This document shows, in pieces, positions 1 through 12,263 of a DNA stretch of 64,000 bases. The stretch comes from Lumbricus rubellus (lineage: Eukaryota; Annelida; Clitellata; Crassiclitellata; Lumbricidae). Each line of letters begins with the position of its first letter. Position 1 is the stretch's first letter. The position numbers were made by a program, and so were the translations under genes. Below the pieces are notes generated by a model, which was not told where the DNA came from, did not search any database, and saw only the letters and a program-made list of their open reading frames with translations. The DNA lies in contig OX243820.1 in NCBI GenBank assembly GCA_945859605.1, positions 28,658,406 through 28,722,405 of the forward strand, written 5' to 3'.

Positions 1-44
<44 letters not shown>

Positions 45-140
45 AATGATGCTGCTGCTGCTGCTGATGATGATGATGGTGGTGGTGGTGGTGGTGGTGG
101 TGGTGGTGGTGGTGGTGGTGGTGGTGGTGGTGATGACCAT
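1..140. repeat. Trinucleotide microsatellite, (ATG)n / (CTG)n / (GTG)n
   Basis: An ATG run, a short CTG patch, then a long GTG run. It continues past the left edge. Confidence 0.9.
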
Positions 141-1090
141 CATTATGATGATACGAGAAAAATAATTACAATGATAGCAATTATGATACTCATACTAGTA
201 GTAATTGTAATAATAATAATAACAACAAATATAATAATAGTATATAGAGGTAGTGGTAGAATAATACTGTAGAGTTGTAGTAGTAGTGGCAGCAGCTGCT
301 GTAGTAGCAGCAATATTAATATTAATAATAGAAGGCCTAGTAAAACTATTATATACATCCAGAGACTGGCGCATGATACTTCACAAGTGACTGTCCCCTC
401 TCCCCATGGATTTATTATAGGCCTACATGTACGACTGACTCGGACTGAGAAAGACAAACAATGGCCCAATCTTTCTGCCATAGACGAGGCATGAAGGTAT
501 AAACCGCGGTTATTTTCAGATGGGTGACAAAAAGTGACCAGCCGACTGAGCCGAGAAACGTCATCGTCGTCATGAATAGTTAATGATGTCAGCAACAACA
601 AACTTAGATCTATAAGTAGTGCCGCAAACAGACGCGGAAGTGCAATAATGGCGAAGACAACAGCAGTACGCAACTAGGCATACAACTCCATTGTTTAGCA
701 CCCCTTGACTAATTCATGTTGCTTCCTTCTTCGTCAATATTATCATTTTGTGGCTAAAATGTCGCTGACGTCACGGTCAGCATCACTAGAGGTGTCTCAC
801 TTTCCCAAGAGCCTCTAACAGGCATACATCTACATGTATAGGAAGTGCGCGGTTACATTTACTACCGCATTTGCAAGTTGTTTTTGCAACGACAAAGAAC
901 TCTTCAGATACCGGTAATTATTTAGAGAGGCAGAGAGGAAACGGTGATCAGGAACGAGAACCATGTGGTCCGGGGTTTATTTCGGGGAGAAATGCAAAAT
1001 CATGACAATTTTCGCCCTTTAAACCGCATATATTTATAGGCCTATGGGTGAAATAAGAAAATTATATGGCGTTCACTCTACATGTAGTGG
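141..1090. other. No feature recognised
   Basis: AT-rich sequence with scattered (TAA)n; I saw no gene, element end or RNA gene. Confidence 0.5.
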
Positions 1091-1284
1091 ACAGTGGCGG
1101 CGCCAGCCAGTCAATTTCAGCAGGTCACTAAAGTTATTCAGCATGCTGCAGATCGAAGAAGAAATTAATTGTAAGGAAGATATTGAGAATTCGAAGGAAT
1201 TTTTGGGTAGGTCTTGAAGCAGGTTACATGTAAAATAGGCAGGTCAACTGACCTACGGTGACCTGTGGTATTGCCACCACTGCA
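1091..1284 (+). repeat. Dispersed repeat, inverted relative to the copy at 14095
   Basis: Starts CAGTGGCGGCGCC and ends CCACCACTG. Its reverse complement matches 14095-14270 in segments such as GACCTGCCTA.TTTAC and GCATGCTGAATAAC. The short terminal repeat suggests a small DNA element, but no target duplication is clear. Confidence 0.5.
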
Positions 1285-1384
1285 AGTTGACCTATAGCGC
1301 GAAACACTCTGTGCTAGCCTATTACTGATCCTATACTGATGCCAAATCTGATAGAGAACATAAACTGAGCAAATACTTGAATGT

Positions 1385-1570
1385 GCATGTGTGGTTGCGT
1401 TTGTGTGTGTTTGTGTGTGTTTGGGTGTGTTTGGGTGTGTGCGTGTGTGTAGCTTACGTGTGTGTGTGTGTTTGTATGTGTTTGTGTGTTTTTGCGCACG
1501 TGTGTGTGTGCGTGTGTGCCTGTGCGTGCGTGTACGTGTGTGTGTGTGTGCGTGTGTGAGTCTGTGTGTA
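1385..1570. repeat. Imperfect (TG)n microsatellite
   Basis: A TG-rich run with T, C and G interruptions; the ORFs in it are repeat artefacts. Confidence 0.85.
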
Positions 1571-1690
1571 TGCAGGTGAAAAGCGTTTGTTTAGTTTCTG
1601 CTTTCTGCTATAGATTTATCACAACATATTACAGGCAAGAGCGCAGAGAGCGTCTCTCTGATTGCTGCTTAACAGTGTCTTGTCTTGTCT

Positions 1691-2083
1691 TTAACCTTCC
1701 TCGATTCGAGGGTTGGTCGCTTCATGGACATGTCTTCGCCACTTTTTCCTGTCCTCCGTCTCCTTTAATATCTGCTCGAATGGTAGTTCCATCCATGTGA
1801 TGACATTAGCGATCCAACCCATCCTCGGTTTTCCCCTTGCCCTTGATCCCGACATCGTACCCTGTATTATTTCCTTCTCCATACAGCCCCCCTGTTTTCT
1901 CATCAAATGACCGAAGTAAATGAGTTTCCTTCTTTTTATCGAGTTCAATAAGGTTCTTTCTGTTCCAGTTTTCTCCAATACCCATTCGTTTGTTCTTTTT
2001 TCCGTCCATTGTACTCTCAAGATCTTTCTTAGGCATTTCATTTCAAAAGCATTTATTCTGTCTTCTTCTCTTTTTCTGATCGC
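1691..2083 (-). pseudogene. Non-LTR retrotransposon (LINE) reverse transcriptase, C-terminal tail only
   Basis: In frame on the minus strand the reading runs RINAFEMKCLRKILRVQW and then KRRKLIYFGHLMR, followed by GSRARGKPRMGW and a final WRRHVHEATNPRIEEG before the stop. These are the characteristic landmarks of the region after the polymerase domain in many animal LINEs. The frame is broken by a stop at 2086, and nothing recognisable lies further upstream, so this is a 5'-truncated, dead copy, as LINE insertions usually are. No endonuclease or polymerase core is present. The 3' flank to about 1620 may be its untranslated tail. Confidence 0.8.
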
Positions 2084-2454
2084 TTAGCAGTGTACATTCT
2101 TTAAACGTAATTCCTAAATAAATAAATAAAATAAATACAGCGTTGGTATAATTATTTCATCCTTGAAAGTCACCTGGAATGTTAATATATATATATATTT
2201 ATATATATATATATATATATATGGAAAGATATCGGCATACAGAAATATAAACACGGAAGGTATAAATAAACAAGCCAACAAACTCAGATAAATCAATCAC
2301 TAACAAGAGTTTGAATGAATCTGCTACCAGACACTTATGCAAACTGGCAATGGTTTGTTTAAACGAGAAATGGCCTGTACACCACAGCAACAATTCCAAT
2401 GTTGAATATTTACACGTATATAGGCTATCGCGTGTGCACGTGTATAATTATGTC

Positions 2455-2545
2455 TTCGTGTACGTATGCAAGTATGCAAGTATGCAAGTATGCATGTATG
2501 CAAGTATGCAAGTATGCATGTATGCAAGTATGCATGTGTGCATGC
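2455..2545. repeat. 8-bp tandem repeat, ATGCAAGT type
   Basis: About ten units of ATGCAAGT / ATGCATGT. Confidence 0.85.
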
Positions 2546-2571
2546 TTTAATTGCAAGCATGTCTTTGTGTA

Positions 2572-2767
2572 CAGGGTGAAACCTAATAAAAATCGATTTT
2601 TGTTCCGTTATGGTTGCGCTATGTTTCTGAATCGTCAAAAAACAGTGAGTGGACTCACTAAAAGCTACCGGTATAGCTTTTGTTCAGTTTGAAAATAGCT
2701 TGATGAAAATGGTTATTGGGCTACGTAAATACGATATTGGTAAAAAGTTGGCTTTTTGCCCACCCTG
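2572..2767. mobile_element. Tc1/mariner-type MITE, CAGGGTG family, copy 1
   Basis: 196 bp bounded by CAGGGTG and CACCCTG, flanked by TA on both sides. It shares internal segments (GAATCGTCAAAAAACAGTG, CACTAAAAG) with the long copy at 54838-56015. Confidence 0.75.
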
Positions 2768-2773
2768 TATATA

Positions 2774-3165
2774 CACTGTGTACCAATAAATCGGGCACCC
2801 TTTTTATAATGTGAATAAAACAGGCAAATATTAATCGATTTTCAAAATTTTTAAACTGTTTTTATCTTACACTTATTCAAATATTAAGTTTTTGGCATGA
2901 ATATTGACGCCGCAATTACGTCATTTGCATCAGAGAATTCAATGTTAACGCCATTCTCTAATGATTTTTGTTGACATTTGGTTTCGAAATGTAAATTAAC
3001 GACTTCATTATTAGGTAAGTTTTTTAGTTAGGGTCGTTCATAAATTACCAATTTGTAGATAATTATCTCAGAATAAGAACAGTTTTTGAAATTTTGAAAA
3101 TCGATAAAGATTTACTTGTTTTATTCACATTATAAAAAGGGTCCCCGATTTATTGGAACACAGTG
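2774..3165. mobile_element. Tc1/mariner-type MITE, CACTGTGT family, copy 1
   Basis: 392 bp with terminal inverted repeats of about 50 bp starting CACTGTGTACCAATAAATCG. The left flank is TA; the right flank is TG, a changed TA. It abuts the previous element within 6 bp. It is a non-coding, inverted sister of 6233-6640 and holds the motif ACGTCATTTGCAT. Confidence 0.85.
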
Positions 3166-3169
3166 TGCA

Positions 3170-3370
3170 TATATGAGTACGTTTGCACTATGTATACTTG
3201 TACGTGTGCATAAATGCATGAACGTATCTATAGGTTTGTGTGTAAATGCATGCATGTGCTATTGTGCTTATACACTTTTGTATGTGTGCATGGAAAGTAT
3301 GTATTTATGTACATAAAATGTATACATGTGTGTTTGTATGCATGCGTGTGTGTGTTTGTATGCTTGCATG
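3170..3370. repeat. Degenerate TGTATG/TGCATG-rich tract
   Basis: Imperfect purine-pyrimidine repeat; no gene. Confidence 0.6.
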
Positions 3371-4185
3371 CGTGTGTTATGCGGGTGATACGCCCTGCGG
3401 TGAATTCTGTTGTGCTTCTAACGATACTCGACTCCCACTGATTGCGCTCTTTCTCCCCCAAATCTCACGACCCCCCCTCCTCAGCCCTCTTCGTCTTTCT
3501 TGCGTCAATGATCTCATCTCTCCTCGGGTGCTTGTACTCTCCACCTACTAATAATCCTAATCCAGTTTCTTCGCCATTCTAATCTCTGCACTTGACCGGT
3601 CTTCCATATGCGCTATATAAGCTTACCTTTTCCTCTCCATACAGTCTTGTAGCATATTGTTTTGTATTTGTCTTCCTTTGTCATTCGCTCTGGACCCAAA
3701 TGTCATTTGAATTTATACCTCGGGGAGTGGAGAAGGTGGGCCGGGAGAGATGAAAATAGCAGGAAGGGATGTAGTAGGCATCAGGCATGTAGGCAACCAT
3801 CCAGGCAAAGAGAAAGAAAGACAAAGACATAGAATGGCACAGTCTTCAGAGAACTATAATTATTTTGAGCGCAGTCTATCAGTAGGAAGTGTCAGATTGC
3901 CAATCGTGCAGCACCATTGTGAAGTATTGCAAAAGCACTATGGAACGTTTCTTGGTACATAATAATAGGTGCATACATATTTGTAGGCCTACTTGTCTTT
4001 GTTGTACAATATGAGTGTTTTCCTCGCGGTAATAAAGAATACTTATTTACTTATTAACTCGCGCCCACGCTCGCTTCCTTGCGCAATATTGACTCACCAA
4101 CTTGATCACTTTCTTACGTACGTATACCCACCAAACTACATGTACATTCTCACTAGCTCACTGACTTGCTAACGTAGACTGAAGG
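3371..4185. other. No gene recognised; AATAAA near 4029
   Basis: A 70-residue ORF at 3750-3962 is followed by an AATAAA and a T/A-rich end, which could be an old retroposed 3' end. I recognise no protein. Confidence 0.35.
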
Positions 4186-4340
4186 TAACAGACAGACAGA
4201 CAGAGACAGACAGACAGAGACATAGACATAGACAGACCGATAGACAGGCAGACAGAAAGACAGACAGAAAGACAGACACAAAGACAGACACAAAGACAGA
4301 CACAGAGATATACACAGACAGATATAGAGAAAGATAGCTG
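4186..4340. repeat. (CAGA)n microsatellite
   Basis: Imperfect CAGA/GACA array. Confidence 0.85.
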
Positions 4341-4617
4341 CGTTGAGTTTATGCATGGCCATTAGACCAAGGTTTCAACGGCGTATGGATGGAGTTACTT
4401 CTAATAGCTCGAGAGCTTTCTGCTGATTTCACTTCATTTCTGATTCCTTTTTTTCATCAAAACCTTTCTCGGTCTGTCTCTGTCTCATTCGCTTCTCCCT
4501 CAGAAGAAGTGCCCAGTTCTCCTGTGACGGCCATGAGGGTATACTTATGACAGGCACTGTTTATCAAAGAATATCACATCCCACTTGTTATGCATAAGGT
4601 ATACGCCGCGATATCCG

Positions 4618-4734
4618 CCGCTAAGGTATAGGGGAATACGGGTCGGATGGTCATTGTCGCTAAGGTATAGGGGAATACGGGTCGGATGGTCATTGTCGCT
4701 AAGGTATAGGGGAATACGGGTCGGATGGTCATTG
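4618..4734. repeat. 39-bp minisatellite, three copies
   Basis: Three near-identical 39-bp units starting CGCTAAGGTATAGGGGAATA. Confidence 0.9.
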
Positions 4735-4789
4735 GCGATTCATGACTACTTTACCTATATCATCAGCAACTGCACGAGTAATTGACTAT

Positions 4790-5470
4790 ACTTCTCGAAT
4801 CGAATACCTCTCAAAGCGACTACTTCTGGAATCGATTACTTCTCGAATCGACAATTATCGAAGCGACTACTTATCAAACCGACCACATCTGGAAGCTAAT
4901 ACTTCTTGAACGAACTGGTTTTGAACCGACAACTTTTTGAACCAACGATCTCTTAAACTGATTACTTCCTAAACCACATATTTCTTGAACTGATTACTTC
5001 TTGAACCAAATATTTCTTTAACTGGCAACTTCTTGAACCAGCTATTTCTTGAACTGGATACTTTTTGAACCAACTATTTCTTGAACTGACTACTTCTTGA
5101 ACGAACTGGTTTTTGAGCCGACAACTTCTTGAACTGACTGCTTCTTGAACTGATTACTTCTTTAACCAACTATTTCTTGAACTGGCTACTTTTTGAACCA
5201 ACTATTTCTTGAACTGATTACTTCTTGAACCAACTGCTTCTTGAACTGATTACTTCTTGAACCAACTATTTTTTGAACTGGATACTCCTTGAACCAACTA
5301 TTTCTTGAACTGGCTACTTCTTGAACCGACTGTCACACGAATCGATTATTTCTCAAATCGACTATTTTCATGAACCGACAACTTCTGGAATCAACTGTTT
5401 CTTGAACCGACTAATTTTTGAACCGACTGCCACTCGAATCGATTAATCTTCGAATCGACTACTATACTCG
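4790..5470. repeat. Degenerate minisatellite, TACTTCTTGAACCAAC type
   Basis: Some 40 diverged units of 15-18 bp alternating TTGAACTG and TTGAACCAAC cores; the edges shade into CGAATCGA variants. Confidence 0.85.
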
Positions 5471-5993
5471 AATAATCGATTGACGGAATCGAGCGAATGA
5501 CGAATGGGAGTAGAATTGATGGTTAGGTGGTTTTGTATATCTGTTCCGAGTCGTCATCTGTCATTATCTGTCTTTCCAATTCTCCAATCGCGGTTCATCA
5601 TCGTCGTCTCCAATGGATGATGGTTACGGACGGATTCCAATCTTTCATCTTCCATGCTCATTTGGGTGGTGTGGAGAGTCACCGGGACAACTCCCGAACC
5701 CCGGAATAAATGGAACGCGGATGGAAGAGAACGAAAATAAAACTCATTTGAATAATCCTGCGTTGGGTCAGCAGACCATGAGAAAATGTGCAGTGCGTAG
5801 ATTAAAATAAAATAGGGGTCAATGTGTCAAATGAAGCTCAATAAAATTAATTTTAAAATCCTACTAGTTATGATGGTAATAATAATAATAATAAAATTAA
5901 TAATAACTTGCTCCTAAAATAATGTTAATAGATCGTGAGGATCATTGATACATCGGGTAAAAATATATACATACGCAGCATTACATACATATA
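5471..5993. other. No feature recognised
   Basis: Short ORFs overlap each other; none looks like a protein. (AAT)n near 5878. Confidence 0.4.
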
Positions 5994-6224
5994 CATACAT
6001 ACATACATACATACATACATACATACATACATACATACATACATACATACATACATACATACATACATACATACATACATACATACATACATACATACAT
6101 ACATACATACATACATACATACATACATACATACATACATACATACATACATACATACATACATACATACATACATACATACATACATACATACATACAT
6201 ACATACATACATACATACATACAT
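5994..6224. repeat. (ACAT)n microsatellite, about 58 units
   Basis: A near-perfect tetranucleotide array; it produces ORFs in all frames that are not genes. Confidence 0.98.
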
Positions 6225-6232
6225 GCAATATA

Positions 6233-6640
6233 CACTGTGTCCCAATAAATCGGGCACCCTTTTTATAATGTGATTAAAACTGAAAAATATTCATCGATTT
6301 TCAAAATTTCAAAACTGTCTTTATCCTTAGATAATTATCTACAAATTGGTAATTTATGAACAGCCCTCAAGAAAAAATTACGTCATAATGACGTCGTTAA
6401 TTTACATATAGAAACCAAATGTCAACAAAAACCGTTGTGTTCGGTACTTAACATTTGAATTCTCTTATGCAAATGACGTAATTATTGTGACGTCAATATT
6501 CATGCCAGAAACTTCATATTTGAATCAGTGTAAAAAAATTATCTCAGGATAAAAACAGTTTTGAAATTTTGAAAATCGATTAAGATTTACCTGTTTTATT
6601 CACATTATAAAAAGGGTGCCCGATTTATTGGGACACAGTG
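6233..6640. mobile_element. Tc1/mariner-type MITE, CACTGTGT family, copy 2
   Basis: 408 bp with TA on both sides and terminal inverted repeats starting CACTGTGTCCCAATAAATCG. It lies inverted relative to 2774-3165. It contains ATGACGTCG and GTGACGTCAATATTCATG, plus the shared TTTGCAT region. No coding capacity. It inserted directly beside the (ACAT)n array. Confidence 0.92.
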
Positions 6641-7622
6641 TATATATATATAACATTAGCCTACTTTGAATCACGGTGAGAAGTATGTTAAGAAAAGACG
6701 AGTATTACCAAATCAATTTTATTGTTGGGGTTGCCAAACTTTAGTCCTTAATCGATAGGAAGCAGCATTGAAAAGGTTGAGAATCACGTGTAGCAAAAGC
6801 CTTGTCATTTTTGTGAAAGTGCTCTTTCTTCTTCAAAACGTTGGTTCGTTGCCTTACCGCAAGATGTCGACATTGACCTGATTGTAATAATGGCGACTCC
6901 CTTTAACGGATCACAGTCTGGTGCTTTGTTCATTGGACATCCCTTACCATTATTATCTAGAAGTTACTGTATAAATCACAATGACAAGTTGATGTCCACA
7001 AAAACATAATAGCGCATGAACAATTCTTAGACAATACGTTCACCTTGCGACACCTGCCGACTCGGAATGTTTTAAACCAGTCAGCCGTCTAATTAGAAGC
7101 GGACGACATTGTTGATAGTGACAGTTCTAATTATACTGCCTTCCATTTGCCTCAACTTCAATAAAGGTACACACGGTGAGGAGCGCTTTCAACCGCTTCC
7201 GTTAGGTGTCACCAGCATGTTATAAATAGTGCAAATCACAGGGGACGCGCTATTTTAGTCGCTTCCTAAAAGTCGTATGTTGCGTCAATTTGCGACCTGT
7301 ACGGTATATAATTATGAACCTGTACTCTGGACTTGCCTGGGCTAATGCATATATCCCGCTGCGATTGTTTGCTACCAGCAGGAAATGGCTGTTTTGGTTA
7401 TAACAATCCAAGTGTTGTCTATATTTTAAGAGATCTACGCGTTTTTTGTACATCATTCGGTAATTAAGCTTGAAACGTTCAGGTAGCTCATGCATGATGC
7501 ATACATGGTCTTCGTGTACAGGCCTACATGCAAGTCCGATCGTTTGAATGTCGTCAGATTCACCGTTGTGTAGTAATTGTTTACATGATGATGATGATGA
7601 TGGTTCTCTGCCCGACAGCGGA
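6641..7622. other. No feature recognised
   Basis: Single-copy-looking sequence with two small ORFs of no recognisable family; a short (ATG)n near 7585. Confidence 0.4.
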
Positions 7623-7707
7623 TAGAGCCCAAGAAAGGTGAAAGGCCACTAGAGCCCAAGAAAGCTGAAAGGCCACTATAGAGCCCAAGAAAGGTGAAAG
7701 GCCACTT
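7623..7707. repeat. 27-30-bp minisatellite, three copies
   Basis: Three units of AGAGCCCAAGAAAGGTGAAA followed by GGCCACT. Confidence 0.9.
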
Positions 7708-8179
7708 TGGTTTTTATGCGACTCGCTTATGACGTCACGGCACGCGACCTCATTTTATGTTTCGTCTGGTCACTGTTGATTAGCGACGACGTGTAAATTG
7801 CATAGAAATAGCCGACGAATTTGATAAAATAATATTGTTGTTAAAGATTGCGGTTTTTGAAGAAAAAAACATTCAAAGAACACGCACGTATACTTGAATG
7901 GAACGTTTTGGTGAGATTTTGAAAAGAATCTGTCCGTTAGTTTTGGATATCCTGTTCGCCTAAATTTGCATGGTGCGTACGCCGTTACATTTTTATTTAT
8001 ATAGGCTAGATGTTTCCCTCTCTCTCTGCCTAATGATCTCTATAATCCTGCAATTGAACGTGCTATCATGTGATTTTCTAAAATATTTTTATACGAATTA
8101 TGGGTGGCCCTATTAGCGGGATTGTTCATCCATTCAGGGTCTCCCCTTCTTGACCAAATTATATTAAAGTATTGCTCAC

Positions 8180-8350
8180 TGCCAAAAACACATTGCACAA
8201 CCTCTTCTTTCCTTTCCCATCCTCCATGGTAAATTTTGATCCCATTCGGAAGACAGTGACGTTTTTGCTGTCTTTTAACCTCATATAAGTACTTTCATAA
8301 AATAGCACAAATCCATTTAGAACTGCGCATTTTGTGTAGAACTGAGCACT
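8180..8350 (+). repeat. Dispersed repeat, inverted copy at 31925-32105
   Basis: Matches the reverse complement of 31925-32105 at GCACAA...CTTTCCTTTCC...CCATGGTA and GCACAAATCCATTTAGAA. Family unknown. Confidence 0.6.
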
Positions 8351-8537
8351 AAAAAACCTGCTCTAGCGCAGTTGCCACACTGTTCAAGACATGCCATGCT
8401 TGTACGTGAAATCCTGGACAGCAGCGTCACCTATTGAATGCTGTGCAATAGGCCTATATCCACGAACTACATGTAGATCATCGATTGCACGCGTCGGTTC
8501 CACGTCTGGCTAAATTTAGCATGGCACACATAAAAAG

Positions 8538-9463
8538 TAGGGCTGTTGTTCGATTAAAAATTTTAATCGAAATTAATCGTGCGATTAATTTTTTTAATCG
8601 CAATTAACGCCAAATTAATCGCAATACATTTCCGTCATATATATTAATCTTGATATTTTATAAGGACCCCTGAAGCATATATTATTTCTATTGCAAACAT
8701 ATTCAATAACTTAGTAGGCTTAGGCCTATTTAATCTGCATTTAGTTTATTTAACAGTTTTGTATGACAGACAGAATTGAATTGAAACACTGTCCAAATCA
8801 GTCAAAACCTCAAACTCCCGTTATTTTTTCATTTGAGCCACCTTTAATTAAAATGATATAGACCTAAATGAAAATTAGACAACCGTTTTCTGACTATAAA
8901 AATTAATTATTTATTCGGCCAATTGTATATGCAGACCAGTTTATTTACATTGGTCGGTTCAAGGAATGTTCTTATTAATTAGCAACAGTAGGTCTACTAG
9001 ATCTATATTGAACCTCATTATTTAGTCACAATTTTTCACAAGAGGTTGCGGTTCTTGCCAAACCTCGTCTCAGTTGTCCTTCGGTAAACATTTATCATTT
9101 GAAACCTGGATCCAATGGTCTTGCCATCTCCTGGAGTTCAACCAATGTAGTCTGACGGGGTGAGGAAACAACTTTAGTGGACGATGCGGTGCGGCCGATG
9201 TCGACGGCTCGTCGTTAGCGTTTGACGCATGTTAGGCGATAATTGAGCAAAGAATAGATACGATAATAGCCCACTCAAATTCTTTTTGGGAATATTTGCC
9301 AAAAAATGTATCACTAGTTTTAAGTATGAGCCTTTCGTTTAAACGAGTTTTTCTGCCTCTGATTCCATTTTAATCGCGTACGATTAATGCGTTAAAATTT
9401 TTAATCGCAATTTTTTTTAACGCGTTAATCGCACGCGTTAACGCGATTAAATCAACAGCTCTA
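8538..9463. mobile_element. Non-autonomous hAT-like element with TSD ATAAAAAG
   Basis: 926 bp. The ends read TAGGGCTGTTG and CAACAGCTCTA, with subterminal blocks of repeated TTAATCG / CGATTAA. The 8-bp sequence ATAAAAAG lies directly outside both ends (8530-8537 and 9464-9471), the size typical of hAT insertions. No transposase reading frame remains. The dense GATTAA repeats near both ends could be transposase binding sites, as known for hAT elements. Confidence 0.92.
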
Positions 9464-9797
9464 ATAAAAAGGCCTTAATAAAAAGGCAGGTGTTCCAGCT
9501 TACGATTTTGTGGGCCTACTCTCCCCCCCCCCCCGGTAAAGGCGAAGCGAAGACGAATCCTTGTTCAGCATTTTAAAGATTTGCCTAATAGAGATAAATA
9601 ATAAAACACAGTGTCATTTATTAAATCATAATTTTGAACCGTCACGAATAATCGTAATGCGCCATATAAGAGAATGCGCCCATGTGTAGCTTCCTTTGCA
9701 ATCCGGTAAACTGTTATTGCACTATCCTATATAGGTCTATTCATATGGCCTACGCTAATGTAGAATGTTATAGCATACAACTATAGGCTATTATAGG

Positions 9798-9959
9798 CAT
9801 GGGCCGAGTTTGGTTTTTGTTCTTGGGAGGGCTAACACCGAGTCAGGGCCTTCTTAGGGGCCTAACCTCGAAAAAGGATACCATTTTCATGGTAAAAATG
9901 TTGAATCTGGGCCTTCTTGGGGCTTAGCCCCCCGTAGCCTCTGATAAACTCCGCCCATG
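9798..9959. mobile_element. Short hAT-like MITE with TSD ATTATAGG
   Basis: 162 bp with ends CATGGGCCGAGTTT and AAACTCCGCCCATG, flanked on both sides by ATTATAGG (9790-9797, 9960-9967). Non-coding. Confidence 0.9.
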
Positions 9960-9967
9960 ATTATAGG

Positions 9968-10851
9968 CCTAATAGGCTCATCATACGTAGGCCTAGTTAT
10001 CATTCATGGATCATAAAAATATTTTGTGTGTTTGATATTAACGGGCTTATTATTATAAGCTTAGCATGAGCCTTTCTATAAGATGTCGCTAAACTTTGGG
10101 AAATGAACAACAGTCTACTTACCGGGTATAGACGTATAGATTCATCAGGCCTCCGAAAGTTCCGAGTACCACACCGACAGGGCATGCAGACAGTTAAACT
10201 AACAGTAACAAAGACCCTTTCTTTCTCACCCCTCCCGTTTTCCAACTTTTCTCGGTTACATACTCACCTCTGGAAAGTGGAAGTCTCTGGTCAAAGAGTA
10301 TTTTTCGGCCTATAATATTATGACAGTATTGTCACAGAAATTTAATATTATTATCACTTTGAACGGGGGAATTATGGGATTGAAAAAAATATATAAGCTT
10401 AATATTGTTATTTGTTCGGATGTACCGACCAGAATTTCTAACGCAAGTCCACCTTTAACCAACATAGACCTATAGATCTAAGCTTAATCGTAATCTCCAA
10501 ATTTACAAAGCGCCACTCGAAGTACCAGGGCTCCAGCTTATTCAAAAGCGCTGATATAATAGGCCCTATGCACAATGAAGTTGTAGGGACTAGACGTTGA
10601 ACCCTACTAACCACACGGGGACTGATCAACGACGCTCCAGAAAAGCGACGAAGGAAGCATCCTGTAAAAAAGTTATTATTTGGAACAAGCGCCATGTCTT
10701 CCAAATATTTGATCATTATTATAGCTCATCAACCAATGCTCAATCTAGTCAGACACTGCTTTTGTCTGTATGGGGGTTGGGTGGAATTTCAGATTTCTGG
10801 GGGTGAGGCAAACGACCTTTCGGGTGGGCGGCAACCGTGGCTTGCCCTGTG
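9968..10851. other. No feature recognised
   Basis: Several short overlapping ORFs on both strands; none resembles a known family. Confidence 0.4.
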
Positions 10852-11016
10852 ACCTGGAATGAGCTCCCTGTTACCCTTCGTCAAATACCTATTGGCTTTT
10901 CTGCTTCATTTCTTTCTCTTCTTAAGACTGTCTTATTCGACCGGAGTTGTACTGGGAGCGTTCCTGAGTAGAAACCTTTAAGGAGCGCTATATCAAATTC
11001 TCAGTAAATAAATAAT
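10852..11016 (+). pseudogene. LINE 3' end: last 39 codons and tail
   Basis: The frame from 10852 reads TWNELPVTLRQIP, then FSASFLSLLKTVLF, and stops at 10969. The pattern WNxLP followed by a FxxxLKTxLF helix is the usual C-terminus of CR1/L2-like reverse transcriptases. After the stop comes GGAGCGCTATATCAAATTCT and an A/T-rich end. The same GCGCTATATAAA tail ends several SINE copies here, so this LINE probably supplied their retrotransposition machinery. The copy is 5'-truncated. Confidence 0.75.
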
Positions 11017-11744
11017 TAGGGCCTAAATTCATAGTAAATTTTGATAAACTTACAGCTGAGACAATTTCCATTTGATCATAGCTGTTGCCTTTGAGTTAGA
11101 CGATCGATTGTGGGCCTACGTACACCTTGTTTGAATTGAGAAGCTTTGGGTCTTGGTATTTTAAAGCTATTGTGAATAGGCTTACTAGTTGATATTATAC
11201 AGTATTATATTTTTCTGGAGCGACTGTATTGTGCGAGCATAGATAACATTAAGTTATGTGGGCCATACATAAAAATAGTAGCCATTTTCAAATCAACGAT
11301 GCATCTTACTTACATGCATCTATAGATAGCCTTTCAAATGTACAATATTTCATTCTCAAATATAATTCCAACCGCTAGTAACGATCATGCACTATTGCGC
11401 ACACTCAGAAACAGTCATGTAGGCCCTACACATCATTAAAGCTTAAAGCAATTCTAGACAGGGCAAAACAACAGCCATAATATTATTTGCAAGCCTGTGT
11501 TGTGAAAATTAGATCCAGATCAGAAACTGGAATGCTAAAGCAATCACACTCATGAATATGCAACATATTACACATCAAACGCTACGGCAGGTCAAAGCAA
11601 GAGCCTGAGAAAAAGAAGACAGAGGCGAGAACCGTGCAATTAACACCAAACTGTTTACCAATTCTAATAATAATCAGGCCTATATAACTTAAAAAGGGGT
11701 TAGTAAGTAGTAACTAGTTAGGCCTATTATACCACAGTAAAAAT
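11017..11744. other. No feature recognised
   Basis: AT-rich, no element ends or coding signal seen. Confidence 0.4.
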
Positions 11745-11842
11745 CAGTGACGTAACTAGCGTTGGGCTTGGGGGGGGCTTAAGCCCCCCCAAACGAAGCT
11801 GAAGCCCCCCCAAATGAAATCAAGCCGTTGTATGCTTACGGC

Positions 11843-12191
11843 CATAGGCGTAGGGGACATTTCAACGTTGGGGGGGGGGCAAAAATTAGACTTTTGCCCG
11901 AAAATTTTTTTTTCGTCCGGCCGAAATCTTAAGAAATTCTGACGACCTTTTTTTAGTTATCCGAAAAAAATCTTCTGAAATTTCACGTTACTTTTTGCTC
12001 GAAAGGTCGGTCTGACGACCATTTTTTTCGGGCAAGTCTAATTTTTCGGGCAAGAAGACCAGGAAAAATTAAAAAGTAAAATTTTCTAAAACTTTTTTTC
12101 TCTTTCCGGGTCTGCTTGCCCGAAAAATCAGACTTGCCCGAAATTTGGGAGGCATTTGCCCCCCCCTGGACCCCCGTCTCCTACGCCTATG
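11843..12191. mobile_element. CATAGGCG-family MITE, copy A, TSD CTTACGGC (nested)
   Basis: 349 bp with ends CATAGGCGTAGG and CCTACGCCTATG and the 8-bp duplication CTTACGGC on both sides. The interior repeats TTGCCCGAAA and TTTTTCGGGCAAG in both orientations, with G- and C-runs near the ends. Sister copies lie at 39439 and 58067. Confidence 0.95.
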
Positions 12192-12263
12192 CTTACGGCT
12201 AATTTAAATAGACTACCGCATGGACGGCGTACATGCAGTTACGGACGACCGGCCATGACTGCC

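Noticed and set aside
143..673. 176-residue minus-strand ORF with Leu/Ile-rich segments
   Set aside because: The hydrophobic parts come from (TAA)n-type low-complexity DNA; no family or splice signals seen.
5914..6273. Five overlapping ORFs of 84-112 residues on both strands
   Set aside because: All are translations of the (ACAT)n array.
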